Shown here piece after piece: positions 43,229-51,050 of a DNA stretch of 64,000 bases. Source of the DNA: Fibrobacter sp. UWB4. Lineage in GTDB: Bacteria; Fibrobacterota; Fibrobacteria; Fibrobacterales; Fibrobacteraceae. Made by a program: the position numbers and the translations under genes. Within the stretch, counting starts at the first letter, position 1, and the number at the start of each line of letters is the position of its first letter. The stretch is taken from NCBI RefSeq assembly GCF_002210345.1, contig NZ_MWQI01000011.1, positions 1 to 64,000 on the forward strand. The letters are read 5' to 3'. Under the pieces are notes generated by a model that did not search any database, had not been told where the DNA came from, and saw nothing but the letters and a program-made list of their open reading frames with translations.

Positions 43229-46200
43229 ATGCCAGGTCTTTTTACGGAAGCGACACGCGTTCAACTGACTGCGATTCAGCATTTGGCTCGCATCGGCTAC
43301 ACGTATTTAGGAAAAATTTCAGAGTCCGGCGCAACGCCGGCGATTCCCTACGACTCAGAGACGAACATCCTTGTGGACATTTTTGCGGAGCAGTTCAAGA
43401 AGCTGAATCCGGCTGCGACTGTTTCTGCACAGAGCGTGCTTTCAGACATTCAGAAGGAACTGGATGACGACGATTTGGGCCAGCAGTTCTACAAGCGTTT
43501 GACCAGCTATTCTCCGCTTCGCCTAGTCGATTTTGAACACCCGGAAAACAACACGTACCATTGCACGGCGGAATTCACTTGCAAGAATGGCGATGAAAGT
43601 TTCCGCCCCGACATTACGTTGTTCATCAATGGGCTTCCGCTCGTGTTTATCGAGGTCAAGAAGCCGAATAACGTAGGCGGCATGGTGGCCGAAAGCAAGC
43701 GGATGAACGACGAGCGGTTCCCGAAGAAAAAGTTCCGTCGCTTTATCAACATCACGCAGTTGATGATTTTCTCCAACAACATGGAGTACGATGCCAAGGG
43801 CGGTGTTGTCCCGATTGAAGGCGTGTTCTATTGCACGGCGGCGAAAAACGAAGCGCGTTTCAACTGCTTCAGGGAAGAAAACCCCAAGCGTGCGGCAATC
43901 GCGCCGTTCCACGCCAATTATCCTTATTTGCCGATTCCTGCGGATCTCGAAAAGAGAGTCCTGATGGATTTCAATGTTCCGGTCTTGAAAGAGAACCCGG
44001 AATACAAGACGAATCTAGACATCAATACGCCCACGAACCGCGTACTTACTTCTATGGTGAGCCCGGAGCGTTTGCTCTTTTTGCTCAAGTACGGCATCGC
44101 TTACTTGCATGTTGAAAAAGAGAAGGATGGCCAAATCGAGAGCCGCCACGAAAAGCACATCATGCGTTACCAGCAATTTTTTGCGGCCATGATTATCCGT
44201 GAAAAACTGGCAGCGGGTGCGACATCCGGCATTGTGTGGCATACGCAGGGCTCGGGCAAGACGGCGCTTTCTTTCCACTTGAGCAAAGTCCTCAAGGACT
44301 ATTACGCCAAGCAGAACAAAGTCGCGAAATTCTACTTTATTGTGGACCGCCTGGATTTGCTAGAGCAGGCGACCGAAGAATTGAGCAATCGTGGCCTCAA
44401 GGTGACTACGGCGAATTCCCGCACGGAACTCATGGAGCAGTTCCGCACGCAGCAGGCCTTGCAGAGCAACGCCGGTGTCGATGAAATTACCGTGGTGAAC
44501 ATCCAGAAATTTGAAAACGATACTGAGAAAGTGGATCTTCCGAATTACGCCACGAATTTGCAACGCGTGTTCATTATGGACGAAGCGCATCGCGGCTACA
44601 AACCGGGCGGATGTTTCCTTTCGAACCTTTTCAATGCCGACAAGAATGCCATCAAGATTGCGCTTACCGGCACGCCGCTCATCGGGAGCGAAAAGGCGAG
44701 TTGCAAGGTTTTTGGCGATTATTTCCACACGTATTATTACGACCGTTCCATTCAAGACGGCTACACGCTAAAGATTATCCGCGAAGATATCGAAACCAGT
44801 TACCGCAAAAAGCTGAACGATGCTTACGAAAGCGTGCAGAAACTGGTGGAGAAGGGTTCTGTCTCGAAGGACATGATTATTCGGCACCCCACATACGTGA
44901 AGGCGTTGCTCCGCTACATCATCAACGATTTGGTGAAGTTCCGTGCCATGCAGGGCGACAACGACCTTGGCGGCATGATTATTGCAGAATCTTCGGAACA
45001 GGCACGAAACTTGTACAAGTTCTTCAATGAGATTCAGGACGAACTCAATGAAAACCGCATCCAGAAAATCAACTTGAAAGCGGGCCTGATTCTCTTCGAT
45101 AGCGATGACAAGGAAACCCGCAAGCAGATTATCAATGATTTCAAGAAGAACTACACGATTGATATTCTGATTGTCTTCAACATGTTGCTGACGGGTTTTG
45201 ATGCACCGCGCCTCAAGCGATTGTATTTCGGTCGCAAAATCGAAGATCATAATTTGTTGCAGGCAATTACACGCGTGAATCGCCCGTACAAGAATATGAA
45301 ACGCGGATTCTTGATTGACTTTGCCGACATCAAGAAGAATTTTGACGAGACCAATGCCGCGTATTTGCAGGAACTGAACCGCTACAACGATGCCGATACT
45401 GACCCGGACGATAACTTGCCCGACATGTACAACCAAGTCATGGAAGACAAGGATGCCCTTATCAACCACATGAAGGTGGCACGTCAGGCTCTGTTCAGTT
45501 ATACCACCGACAACGCGGAAGTTTTCTCTACAGAGATTTCTAGCCTTGAAGACAAGAAGGTTCTGATTGAACTGCGCAAGGCGTTGGAACTCGCCAAGGA
45601 CGCGATGAACCTTGTGCGTACTTTCGGTGACGATGCCCTTAAAAAGGACTTTGAAAAGCTGAACATCGAAAAGTTGCCGCTCATGCTTTCGGAAGTGAAC
45701 CACCGCATTGCTATTATCAACCAGAAAGAGGCATGGACCAATAGCGAAGCGACTCAGTTTGCCGTGAACGAAGCCATGATGAACATCGAGTTCAACTTTA
45801 GCTGCATTGGCACTGAAGAACTGAAAATCATCGATAACGGTACGGAACTGCGAGAAAAATACAAACGCGCTCTTCGCGGATTCCTGGATAACTTCGATCA
45901 CGAAGACCCCGTATTTGTTGAATTGGAACAGGAGTTCAAGCGCATCTTTGACAAGCACGGCTTTACCCCGGAAAACCTTGCCGTTTATAACGAGCAAAAC
46001 CAGGCGATGAATGACATCCTGAAACGCCTCGAAGATCTTCGCAAATCAAACGACGCCCTCTTGCGCAAGTACAATGGCGACACGAAATTCGCCTACGTTC
46101 ACAAGCGCATCCGCGAAGAGAACAAGGCTCGCGAACCCAAGCACCAGGCACCAATTATCTCGAAGTTCGACGAAGAAATTGTGCAGGCTCTCTTGACAAT

Positions 46201-46405
46201 CAAGGGGACGATTGACGCGAAGGTTTTCGACCGCAACGACATCCTCAAACAGGACGCCTACTTCGGCAAGACCGTGATGAAAGAAATTGCAGACGGACTC
46301 GCACACTTCCCGCAAATCAAGCCCGAAATGCCCGATTACCTGTTTATCCAGCAGCGCATCGCCAAGCAGTACATAAACCAGTATAACGCCTACTACGGAA
46401 GCTAA
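43229..46405 (+). CDS. hsdR: Type I restriction enzyme, R subunit HsdR
   Basis: 1058 residues. The N-terminal nuclease has the PD-(D/E)xK set: Asp128 (RPDITLF), Glu142 and Lys144 (FIEVKKP). The translocase has Walker A GSGKT (341-345), DEAH at 451 (IMDEAHRGY) and ALTGTPL. A helical C-terminal part contacts the methylase core. It cuts unmodified DNA after ATP-driven translocation. It is the first gene of the locus; fic, hsdM and hsdS follow on the same strand. Confidence 0.95.
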   Translation: MPGLFTEATRVQLTAIQHLARIGYTYLGKISESGATPAIPYDSETNILVDIFAEQFKKLNPAATVSAQSVLSDIQKELDDDDLGQQFYKRLTSYSPLRLVDFEHPENNTYHCTAEFTCKNGDESFRPDITLFINGLPLVFIEVKKPNNVGGMVAESKRMNDERFPKKKFRRFINITQLMIFSNNMEYDAKGGVVPIEGVFYCTAAKNEARFNCFREENPKRAAIAPFHANYPYLPIPADLEKRVLMDFNVPVLKENPEYKTNLDINTPTNRVLTSMVSPERLLFLLKYGIAYLHVEKEKDGQIESRHEKHIMRYQQFFAAMIIREKLAAGATSGIVWHTQGSGKTALSFHLSKVLKDYYAKQNKVAKFYFIVDRLDLLEQATEELSNRGLKVTTANSRTELMEQFRTQQALQSNAGVDEITVVNIQKFENDTEKVDLPNYATNLQRVFIMDEAHRGYKPGGCFLSNLFNADKNAIKIALTGTPLIGSEKASCKVFGDYFHTYYYDRSIQDGYTLKIIREDIETSYRKKLNDAYESVQKLVEKGSVSKDMIIRHPTYVKALLRYIINDLVKFRAMQGDNDLGGMIIAESSEQARNLYKFFNEIQDELNENRIQKINLKAGLILFDSDDKETRKQIINDFKKNYTIDILIVFNMLLTGFDAPRLKRLYFGRKIEDHNLLQAITRVNRPYKNMKRGFLIDFADIKKNFDETNAAYLQELNRYNDADTDPDDNLPDMYNQVMEDKDALINHMKVARQALFSYTTDNAEVFSTEISSLEDKKVLIELRKALELAKDAMNLVRTFGDDALKKDFEKLNIEKLPLMLSEVNHRIAIINQKEAWTNSEATQFAVNEAMMNIEFNFSCIGTEELKIIDNGTELREKYKRALRGFLDNFDHEDPVFVELEQEFKRIFDKHGFTPENLAVYNEQNQAMNDILKRLEDLRKSNDALLRKYNGDTKFAYVHKRIREENKAREPKHQAPIISKFDEEIVQALLTIKGTIDAKVFDRNDILKQDAYFGKTVMKEIADGLAHFPQIKPEMPDYLFIQQRIAKQYINQYNAYYGS

Positions 46406-46416
46406 AGGAGTCTGGC

Positions 46417-47442
46417 ATGTACGAACAAAAACTTCTTGAAACCTTGAGTGAATATAAGGCGCTTCGTATAGATGAGCAGATAGATTACAACAAGTTCTAT
46501 CTGTATTCCCTGATTACCCATTCTACCGCAATAGAAGGTTCTACTGTCACCGAAATCGAAAACAGGCTGTTGTTCGATGAGGGTATTTCTGCCAAGGGTC
46601 GTTCTATGGCAGAACAGCTTATGAACTTGGATCTTAAGGCGGCATACGACGAATGCATCAAGGTGGCGCCTCAGCATCCTCAAATAGATATTGATTTTTT
46701 GAAGCATTTGTCTTCGATTGTCATGCACAGCACGGGTTCAAAATACAATACGGTGTTAGGGGAATTCGATTCGTCAAGAGGGGACCTTCGCCTAGTTAAT
46801 GTAACAGCCGGTGTCGGTGGAGAATCTTACCTTGCGTTTCAAAAAGTGCCCTCACGTTTGCAAGATTTTTGCGACTGGCTAAACAGGGAACGTTCGCAAA
46901 TTGATAAGTCCGATATCGCTGCTCTTTACCGACTCAGTTTTTGCGCACATTACTACCTGGTGACGATTCACCCGTGGGTGGATGGCAACGGAAGAATGTC
47001 TCGCTTGGTCATGAATTTCTTGCAGATGGAATTTGGTCTGGTGCCTTCAAAAATTCTTGCGGCCAACAAGGCTGAATACATTATGGCGTTGCAGAAATCT
47101 CGCGAAAAGGACGATGTTGGTATTATTTGCGATTTTCTGTTCAACGAACATGCGACCAATTTACGCAAGGAAATTGACGATTTTAAACGGTCTATGACCT
47201 GCGATGTCGTAATAAAACCGGAAAATGTCGTAATAAATGTCGTAATAAACGATATAGAAAGACAGGTTTTGGATATGTTGCGAGGAGATTCTTCGCTTTC
47301 GGCGGCATCCATGGCCGAAAAACTGGAAATGAGTGCTCGCCAGATCCAGCGCGTTTTGGCATCGTTAAAAGAAAAACAAATTATCGAACGTATAGGCAGC
47401 AACAAGACTGGTTCTTGGCTGATAAAATGGAACGGAAACTAA
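46417..47442 (+). CDS. Fic-domain protein with C-terminal winged HTH
   Basis: 341 residues. The Fic core motif is HPWVDGNGRMSR (from about residue 185), which supports AMPylation. An inhibitory motif of form SxxxEG is visible near the N-terminus (STAIEG, about residues 39-44), so it is probably self-inhibited (class II). The C-terminus has an HTH (SLSAASMAEKLEMSARQIQRVL). It lies between hsdR and hsdM, its stop directly touching the hsdM ATG. AAAGGAGTCTGGC precedes its start. The target is unknown. Confidence 0.9.
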   Translation: MYEQKLLETLSEYKALRIDEQIDYNKFYLYSLITHSTAIEGSTVTEIENRLLFDEGISAKGRSMAEQLMNLDLKAAYDECIKVAPQHPQIDIDFLKHLSSIVMHSTGSKYNTVLGEFDSSRGDLRLVNVTAGVGGESYLAFQKVPSRLQDFCDWLNRERSQIDKSDIAALYRLSFCAHYYLVTIHPWVDGNGRMSRLVMNFLQMEFGLVPSKILAANKAEYIMALQKSREKDDVGIICDFLFNEHATNLRKEIDDFKRSMTCDVVIKPENVVINVVINDIERQVLDMLRGDSSLSAASMAEKLEMSARQIQRVLASLKEKQIIERIGSNKTGSWLIKWNGN

Positions 47443-49092
47443 ATGAACATCAAAGACAAGACCATTGCCCTTATTGACTCTCTCAAGGCCACTTGCCAAA
47501 CGTACGGCATGGGCAATGACGGCAACGAATACAAGATTATCACCCAGGTGTTTCTGTACAAGTTTATGGCCGACAAGTTCGGCTACGAACTCAAGAAAAT
47601 CAATGACCCTTGCCTGAAGGCACTCAAAAAATCCGACAAGTGGGAAGAGGAATACGCGAAACTCTCCAAGGCCGACCGCGAAAAGGTGAGCCTCTTCTTG
47701 CCGCCCGAAGTCCCGGTGTTCAAGCCCGACTACCTGATTGCAAACCTCTGGAACAAGCAGGCCAAGGGCGATTTCGACGTCATCTTTGACGAGACCATGG
47801 TCGCCATCGCAAAGGACAACCTGGACGTATTCTACACCAAGACCGCGCAAGAAACGAAAATCCCCATCTTCGAAAAGCTCACCATCTTTGTGACCGACGA
47901 CGCCCAGCGTGCAAACTTCGCCCGAGCACTTGTCGATAAACTCGTGAACTTCAGCTTCGAAGACGCCTTCGCCGAACACTACGACTTTTTCTCGGACATC
48001 TTTGAATACCTGCTCAAGGACTACAACACCGCAGGCGGCGGCAAGTACGCCGAATATTACACCCCCAAGGCCATCGCAAAAATCATGGCCCGCCTCTTGG
48101 TGGGCGACAACGCCGACTTGCACAACGTAGAATGCTACGACCCCAGCGCAGGCACCGGCACCTTGCTCATGGCGCTCAGCCACCAGATTGGCGAAGACCG
48201 CTGCACCATCTTTGCGCAAGACATCTCGCAGCGCAGTAACAAGATGCTCAAATTGAACCTGCTGTTGAACGGACTCGTATCTAGCCTCGATCACGCCGTG
48301 CAGGGCGACACCCTCCTGGAACCCTACCACAAGAGCGACGATGGCAAGAGCCTCAAGCAGTTCGATTATGTTGTGAGCAATCCGCCCTTCAAGATGGATT
48401 TCAGCGACACCCGCGACGATATCGAGAAGAAATGGAATGCTCGCTTCTGGGCAGGTGTGCCGAAAGTCCCGAACAAGAAAAAGGAGAGCATGGCCATCTA
48501 CACCTGCTTTATCCAGCACGTGGTAAACAGCATCAAGGCTGGCGGCAAGGGCGCCATCGTCATCCCCACCGGGTTCATCACCGCGAAATCCGGCATCGAG
48601 CACAAAATCCTCGAACGCATCGTTGACGAACACATCGTCTATGGCGTGGTCAGCATGCCGAGCAACGTATTCGCGAACACCGGCACCAACGTGAGCGTGC
48701 TCTTCTTCGACAAGACCCGCAAAAAGACCGACAACGACAAAGTCACCCTCGTTGACGCAAGCAAACTCGGCAAGGAATACAAGGACGCGAATGGCCTCAA
48801 GAAAGTCCGCCTCGAAGACGACGAAATCGAGAAAATCGTGACCACCTTCCGCAAGGCCAAAGCCGTCGAAGACTTCAGCGTGGTCGTGACCTACAGCGAA
48901 GTCAAGGAAAAAGGCTACAGCCTGAGCGCCGGCCAGTATTTCGACATCAAGATAGACTACGTCGATATTACCGCCGACGAATTCAACGCCCAGATGAAAG
49001 CCGACACCGAAGAACTCGCCGCCATGTTCGCCGAAAGCCACAAACTCGAAAAGGAAATCCAGAAACAGTTGGGCAACTTAAAATTCAATTAG
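47443..49092 (+). CDS. hsdM: Type I restriction-modification methyltransferase HsdM
   Basis: 549 residues. SAM-binding motif I is DPSAGTGTLLMAL (about 233-245) and the adenine-methylase motif NPPF is at about 313 (VSNPPFKMDF). The N-terminal helical domain and C-terminal coiled segments for HsdS contact are visible. With two copies of HsdM and one HsdS it methylates the recognition site. It starts immediately after the fic stop. The sequence shows strong housekeeping-like codon bias, unlike the hsdS specificity domains. Confidence 0.95.
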   Translation: MNIKDKTIALIDSLKATCQTYGMGNDGNEYKIITQVFLYKFMADKFGYELKKINDPCLKALKKSDKWEEEYAKLSKADREKVSLFLPPEVPVFKPDYLIANLWNKQAKGDFDVIFDETMVAIAKDNLDVFYTKTAQETKIPIFEKLTIFVTDDAQRANFARALVDKLVNFSFEDAFAEHYDFFSDIFEYLLKDYNTAGGGKYAEYYTPKAIAKIMARLLVGDNADLHNVECYDPSAGTGTLLMALSHQIGEDRCTIFAQDISQRSNKMLKLNLLLNGLVSSLDHAVQGDTLLEPYHKSDDGKSLKQFDYVVSNPPFKMDFSDTRDDIEKKWNARFWAGVPKVPNKKKESMAIYTCFIQHVVNSIKAGGKGAIVIPTGFITAKSGIEHKILERIVDEHIVYGVVSMPSNVFANTGTNVSVLFFDKTRKKTDNDKVTLVDASKLGKEYKDANGLKKVRLEDDEIEKIVTTFRKAKAVEDFSVVVTYSEVKEKGYSLSAGQYFDIKIDYVDITADEFNAQMKADTEELAAMFAESHKLEKEIQKQLGNLKFN

Positions 49093-49095
49093 GGT

Positions 49096-49200
49096 GCTGT
49101 CATCCTGGAGCGTAGCGATAGGATCCAAAGAGCAAGTGTCATCCTGAGCGGACCCTGGAGCGCGAAGCGCGATAGGGGAAGTCGAAGGATCTAGGAAAGG
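49096..49200. repeat. Two GTCATCCTG...AGGATC elements after hsdM
   Basis: The first reads GTCATCCTGGAGCGTAGCGA then TAGGATCC; the second, from about 49139, reads GTCATCCTGAGCGGACCC and ends GTCGAAGGATCTAGG. The second has a longer middle with GCGCGAAGCGCG palindrome. A further copy is at 49647, before hsdS. Confidence 0.6.
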
Positions 49201-49209
49201 TTTAGTAAA

Positions 49210-49260
49210 GATGGGAATGAAATTGAAAGGATATACAAAGGGGGAAGTCTCCCCCTCGCT
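49210..49260 (+). pseudogene. Possible relic of an hsdS 5' end
   Basis: ATGAAATTGAAAGGATATAC (the ATG at 49217) encodes MKLKGYTKGEV, which resembles the start of the intact HsdS (MELKRYKLGEIGE). Both are preceded by the same GTCGAAGGAT(C/T)TAGGAAAG sequence. Similarity ends after about 11 codons, where GC-rich repeats begin. The match is short, so the call is tentative. Confidence 0.4.
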
Positions 49261-49362
49261 TGCACTCCGTTGCTCGCTACCCCTTCTAGCGGGGGCACCC
49301 CGCAACGCCCCGATAACGCCACACGGATTTGTTCACGCCTAACGGCGTTTATGGAAATGTAG

Positions 49363-49638
49363 ATGGAAATTCTGAATAACTATTCTGGCTTAATTTCTTT
49401 GATTGCGGCTGTTGCTGCAATCGGTGCAATTATAGTTCCTTTTGTCATTTTAAAACAGCAGCGGAAATACAAAGCGGAAAAAGAAGAATTGGCTAAAAAA
49501 GAAATGGCTGAAATGGAACGGAAAGAAGCTCAAGCAGAGTTAGATGCAATTGGAGTAATTCCTTTTGGTGCTCCGGGCTTTACTAGAATGGATCTTGCAA
49601 GAGTAAACTATCTGAAGAAAAAGGCAGGCAGAAGGTAA
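49363..49638 (+). CDS. Small protein: one membrane helix plus coiled coil
   Basis: 91 residues. One membrane helix (LISLIAAVAAIGAIIVPFVIL, about residues 10-30) is followed by a charged helix (KQQRKYKAEKEELAKKEMAEMERKEAQAEL) and a C-terminal segment IGVIPFGAPGFTRMD. No family recognised. It interrupts the hsdM-hsdS order and is flanked by dispersed repeats, so it may be an inserted accessory gene. The ribosome site is weak. Confidence 0.55.
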   Translation: MEILNNYSGLISLIAAVAAIGAIIVPFVILKQQRKYKAEKEELAKKEMAEMERKEAQAELDAIGVIPFGAPGFTRMDLARVNYLKKKAGRR

Positions 49639-49646
49639 CTCGGGGT

Positions 49647-49688
49647 GTCATCCTGAGCGGAGTGCAACGGAGTCGAAGGATTTAGGAA
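49647..49688. repeat. GTCATCCTGAG...AAGGAT element before hsdS
   Basis: GTCATCCTGAGCGGAGTGCA followed by ACGGAGTCGAAGGATTTAGG. Its end AGGATTTAGGAAAG supplies the Shine-Dalgarno for hsdS, so the repeat carries the ribosome site. Confidence 0.6.
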
Positions 49689-49698
49689 AGATTTGAAT

Positions 49699-50901
49699 AT
49701 GGAATTGAAACGATATAAATTAGGTGAAATTGGTGAAATCCGTATGTGCAAGCGGATTTTGAAAGAAGAAACGAATTCTGTTGGTGGTGTTCCATTCTTT
49801 AAAATAGGCACCTTTGGTGGTCGAGCTGATGTTTTTATTACTAGAGAAAAATTTCAAGAATACAAAAATGCTTATTCCTATCCTAAAAAAGGGGATGTTT
49901 TAATATCCGCAGCCGGAACTATTGGAAGAACTGTTGTATTTGATGGAAAAGATGCTTATTTCCAAGATTCAAATATCGTTTGGATAGAAAATGATGAAAG
50001 CAAAGTTTTAAATGAATATTTGTTCTATTGCTATAAAAATATTCGTTGGACAACATCTGTAGGAAGCACTATTCTTCGGTTATATAACGATGATATTCGA
50101 AATACGGACATTATTGTTCCCCCTTTGCCGGAGCAAAAGAAAATCGCCTCGGTCCTTTCCGCATTAGACGACAAAATCGCCCTGAACAAAAAGATGAACC
50201 AGAAACTCGAAGCAATGGCAAAACGCCTATACGACTACTGGTTCGTCCAATACGACTTCCCCGACAAAAACGACCGCCCCTACAAAACCACCGGCGGCCC
50301 CATGACCTACAACCAAATCCTCAAAAGGGAAATTCCCGAAGGTTGGGAAGTAAAAAGCCTTTTCGATTGTTCTGATGTTTTATATGGATTTCCATATGCG
50401 ACAGAGCCGTTTGATGAAGAAAATTTGGATATTTCAACGAAACCATATTCTGTAATTCGTATTCGTGACATAAAGGACAATACAATTTCTGCCAAAACAA
50501 CAGAAACCGTTGATGATAAGTATAGGACGAAAGTGAATGACCTTTTAATTGGTATGGACGGCTACTTCCATATGAGCTTTTGGCCTAGAAATGATGATTA
50601 CGTAAATCAGCGAATCACTCGTATTCGACAAAAAGAGTTGTCTGTTATGATAATTTATCATCAGATTGCCCCTTTTATCAAGTTCAAGGAAGACCAGGCG
50701 AAAGGATCAACTGTCGGACATTTGAGTGATAAGGATATGAAACAGATTAATATCCTTGTCCCGAATAATCCGCAACTATCAGAAAAGTTTGATAGCATTT
50801 TAAATCTTATCACGAAGAACAAACAAGAAATCTCTCGCCTTACAAAACTACGAGATAAACTATTGCCCTTGTTGATGAACGGACAAGTGGAGGTCAATTA
50901 A
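49699..50901 (+). CDS. hsdS: Type I restriction enzyme specificity subunit HsdS
   Basis: About 400 residues from ATG at 49699 (AGGAAAG 8 bases upstream). Two target-recognition domains are each followed by conserved helices: PPLPEQKKIASVLSALDDKI (about residues 145-164) and the shorter C-terminal LTKLRDKLLPLLMNG. The first TRD has GRADVFITREKF and SAAGTIGRT. The central spacer is GC-richer and matches the hsdM codon style, whereas both TRDs are AT-rich, a mosaic typical of TRD exchange. It determines the bipartite DNA target. Confidence 0.92.
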   Translation: MELKRYKLGEIGEIRMCKRILKEETNSVGGVPFFKIGTFGGRADVFITREKFQEYKNAYSYPKKGDVLISAAGTIGRTVVFDGKDAYFQDSNIVWIENDESKVLNEYLFYCYKNIRWTTSVGSTILRLYNDDIRNTDIIVPPLPEQKKIASVLSALDDKIALNKKMNQKLEAMAKRLYDYWFVQYDFPDKNDRPYKTTGGPMTYNQILKREIPEGWEVKSLFDCSDVLYGFPYATEPFDEENLDISTKPYSVIRIRDIKDNTISAKTTETVDDKYRTKVNDLLIGMDGYFHMSFWPRNDDYVNQRITRIRQKELSVMIIYHQIAPFIKFKEDQAKGSTVGHLSDKDMKQINILVPNNPQLSEKFDSILNLITKNKQEISRLTKLRDKLLPLLMNGQVEVN

Positions 50902-51026
50902 TGCAATTATATTCCCATAGGATTGCGTCTGCAATTCCAAACCCGTGTGGCAACTCCCAAAAACTTACCGCCCTCCACGACAAACTCCTCCCGCTCCTAA
51001 TGAACGGCCAAGTAATAGTGGGGTAA
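50901..51026 (+). pseudogene. Relic of an hsdS 3' end
   Basis: A 41-codon frame overlapping the hsdS stop (TAATG). Its last part, LTALHDKLLPLLMNGQVIV, repeats the end of the intact HsdS (LTKLRDKLLPLLMNGQVEV), in the GC-rich codon style. The first about 20 residues match nothing visible. It is the leftover tail of another hsdS allele and could take part in recombination. It might be translated, but it lacks a TRD. Confidence 0.75.
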
Positions 51027-51050
51027 AAAATATTATATGAGGTCAATAAG

